Below are positions 6,238 to 7,250 of a DNA stretch of 7,250 nt, piece by piece. The position numbers were made by a program, and so were the translations under genes. The notes beneath the pieces are model-generated. The model made no database searches and was not told the origin of the DNA. It saw nothing but the letters and a program-made list of their open reading frames with translations. The first letter of the stretch is position 1, and the number at the start of each line of letters is the position of its first letter. Origin of the DNA: Deltaproteobacteria bacterium (GTDB lineage: Bacteria > Desulfobacterota > Desulfuromonadia > Geobacterales > Pseudopelobacteraceae); assembly GCA_030654645.1 (NCBI GenBank), contig JAURXC010000090.1:1-7250 (forward strand), given 5' to 3'.

Positions 6238-6927
6238 ATGGCCAGATGCACCAACTGCAACGCTCCCCTGCCGGACGGTTCCCTGCTATGCACCTACTGC
6301 GGTGACCGCAATGACGTTGACCTGAGGGGGATACATTACCATACCACCCACGCCCCGGATCTGCCCCGCACCTGCCCCCGTTGCTCGGTTAACCTGAAAA
6401 CCATCAACCTGAATCTGAAAGGCACTTTTCTCGTCGAAAGGTGCGACCAGTGCCTGGGGCTGTTCTTCGATCCGGCCGAACTGGAAGCGCTGCTGGATGC
6501 CGCCGTCTCGAATGTGTTCCTGATAGACCGGGTCGGACTGGACGGCATTAACCTGAAGCGGCCGCCCGACCAGTATCCGGTCGCTTACATCAAATGCCCG
6601 GTCTGTGCACAGTTGATGAACCGGGTCAACTTCGGCGCCAGGAGCGGCGTCATCGTAGATCGCTGCAAGGATCACGGGCTCTGGCTGGATGGCGGGGAAC
6701 TTCGGCATCTGATGGAATGGATGAAACTGGGCGGCAAACTCCTCGACCAGGAGCGGCAGGAACAGGCCAAAAAGGAAGAGCTAAAGCTGGAAAGGGAGAA
6801 ACGGGAGAGCCTGGCGGGTTATCGGACCGAGCCCTCCACGTTTGACAGCTTCGGTGATCCGCTTTTGCGTTCCGATCCGGACCTGTTCGACATCATCTAC
6901 AGCGCGATCCGGTTTTTTACAAAGTAA
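6238..6927 (+). CDS. Zinc-ribbon protein with two zf-TFIIB-type modules, function unknown
   Basis: The 229 residues hold three metal-binding modules. An N-terminal zinc ribbon uses C4, C7, C18 and C21. A first zf-TFIIB-type module uses C46, C49, C69 and C72, followed by GLFFDPAELEALL. A second uses C120, C123, C143 and H146, followed by GLWLDGGELRHLM; histidine in place of the last cysteine is common in this domain. A charged, Lys/Glu-rich helix, possibly coiled coil, spans about 165-192, and the C-terminal 35 residues have no recognised motif. There is no signal peptide or membrane segment, so it is probably cytoplasmic. GGAG at 6225-6228 sits nine bases before the ATG. Its stop codon lies inside the 3' end of the convergent hflX. 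Proteins of this type are widespread but I know of no assigned function; nucleic-acid or protein binding is only a guess. Confidence 0.85.
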   Translation: MARCTNCNAPLPDGSLLCTYCGDRNDVDLRGIHYHTTHAPDLPRTCPRCSVNLKTINLNLKGTFLVERCDQCLGLFFDPAELEALLDAAVSNVFLIDRVGLDGINLKRPPDQYPVAYIKCPVCAQLMNRVNFGARSGVIVDRCKDHGLWLDGGELRHLMEWMKLGGKLLDQERQEQAKKEELKLEREKRESLAGYRTEPSTFDSFGDPLLRSDPDLFDIIYSAIRFFTK

Positions 6928-7250
6928 TTTCTTCCGCTTCCCCGGGCCAGAACCTGCGCTGAAGCTCATCCATCAACGGTGCCAGGCTCTTGCGGTCGCG
7001 GGCCGAGACCGTCACGCTGTTCCGGGTCCTGGCAGACTGCCGTACCCTCAGAAAACCGACCATATCCTTCTTGCGCATCTCGTTCAGGAGATCGGCCTTG
7101 TTGTAAACCATCAGTTCCTGTTTGTCACCCAGTTCCAGTTCCTGCAGGATTGTGCGCACCTGTGCGATCTGGTCCTCGAAACGTGGATGCGATGAATCGA
7201 CCACATGCAACAGCAGGTCGGCATCACGCAACTCCTCCAATGTCGCCTTG
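6917..7250 (-). CDS. hflX: GTPase HflX, C-terminal part (5' end outside the window)
   Basis: On the minus strand the frame is open from the window edge to a TAA at 6917-6919, giving 110 residues. It begins KATLEELRDADLLLHVVDSS, which matches the HflX G domain just after the switch II region. The G4 motif is NKAD (in MVYNKADLL) and a G5-like VSARD follows. The P loop, G3 and the N-terminal HflX domain are beyond the edge, so the visible part is only the last third or so of the usual protein. Apparent internal starts, such as the TTG codon at 7240, are not real starts because the family similarity continues upstream. HflX is a ribosome-binding GTPase that splits stalled 70S ribosomes under stress. 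The gene converges on the zinc-ribbon gene and overlaps its 3' end by 11 bases. Confidence 0.88.
   Translation of the reverse strand, partial: KATLEELRDADLLLHVVDSSHPRFEDQIAQVRTILQELELGDKQELMVYNKADLLNEMRKKDMVGFLRVRQSARTRNSVTVSARDRKSLAPLMDELQRRFWPGEAEEITL

Noticed and set aside
6842..7195. 117-residue plus-strand open frame
   Set aside because: It overlaps the end of the zinc-ribbon gene and the antisense of hflX, whose NKAD and LLLHVVD motifs show the minus strand is the coding one.

Overview
The window looks like a piece of chromosome from an anaerobically respiring deltaproteobacterium of the Geobacter/Desulfuromonas kind. This is inferred from the gene families (a multiheme c-type cytochrome, a Tat-exported molybdopterin reductase with NrfD and four-cluster ferredoxin partners, a SlyD-like isomerase, HflX) and a moderate GC content. 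No rRNA, tRNA, mobile element or CRISPR array is visible.

Positions 1-1299 hold most of an octaheme c-type cytochrome of the tetrathionate reductase (OTR) family, cut off at its 5' end by the window edge. A very strong rho-independent terminator (1331-1362) closes it. A short AT-rich interval (1363-1426) follows, with a possible promoter, a tandem 8-bp repeat and an imperfect dyad, and leads into a second transcription unit.

Positions 1439-5515 are a tight three-gene operon with gaps of 1 and 2 bases. In order it encodes a Tat-exported molybdopterin oxidoreductase catalytic subunit, an NrfD/PsrC-type quinone-interacting membrane subunit, and a PsrB/TtrB-type four-[4Fe-4S] electron-transfer subunit. 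Together they should form a membrane-anchored periplasmic oxidoreductase of the polysulfide/thiosulfate/tetrathionate reductase type. Electrons would pass between menaquinol and the Mo (or W) site through five [4Fe-4S] clusters. The substrate cannot be read from sequence. The neighbouring OTR-family cytochrome makes sulfur oxyanions (or nitrogen oxyanions) reasonable candidates. An alternative is that the cytochrome is the redox partner of the complex, as in the Qrc complex. A strong, nearly symmetrical terminator (5551-5588) ends the operon.

Positions 5731-6927 carry two housekeeping-type genes on the same strand: a SlyD-like FKBP prolyl isomerase without a metal-binding tail, and a soluble protein with three zinc-ribbon modules, two of them zf-TFIIB type. 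Converging on them is the 3' end of hflX on the minus strand (6917-7250), whose stop region overlaps the zinc-ribbon gene by 11 bases.

The most interesting part is the pairing of an octaheme OTR-family cytochrome, with one non-canonical CX3CH haem motif, and a separate Psr/Ttr-like Mo complex. I found no clear evidence of a wholly new system.
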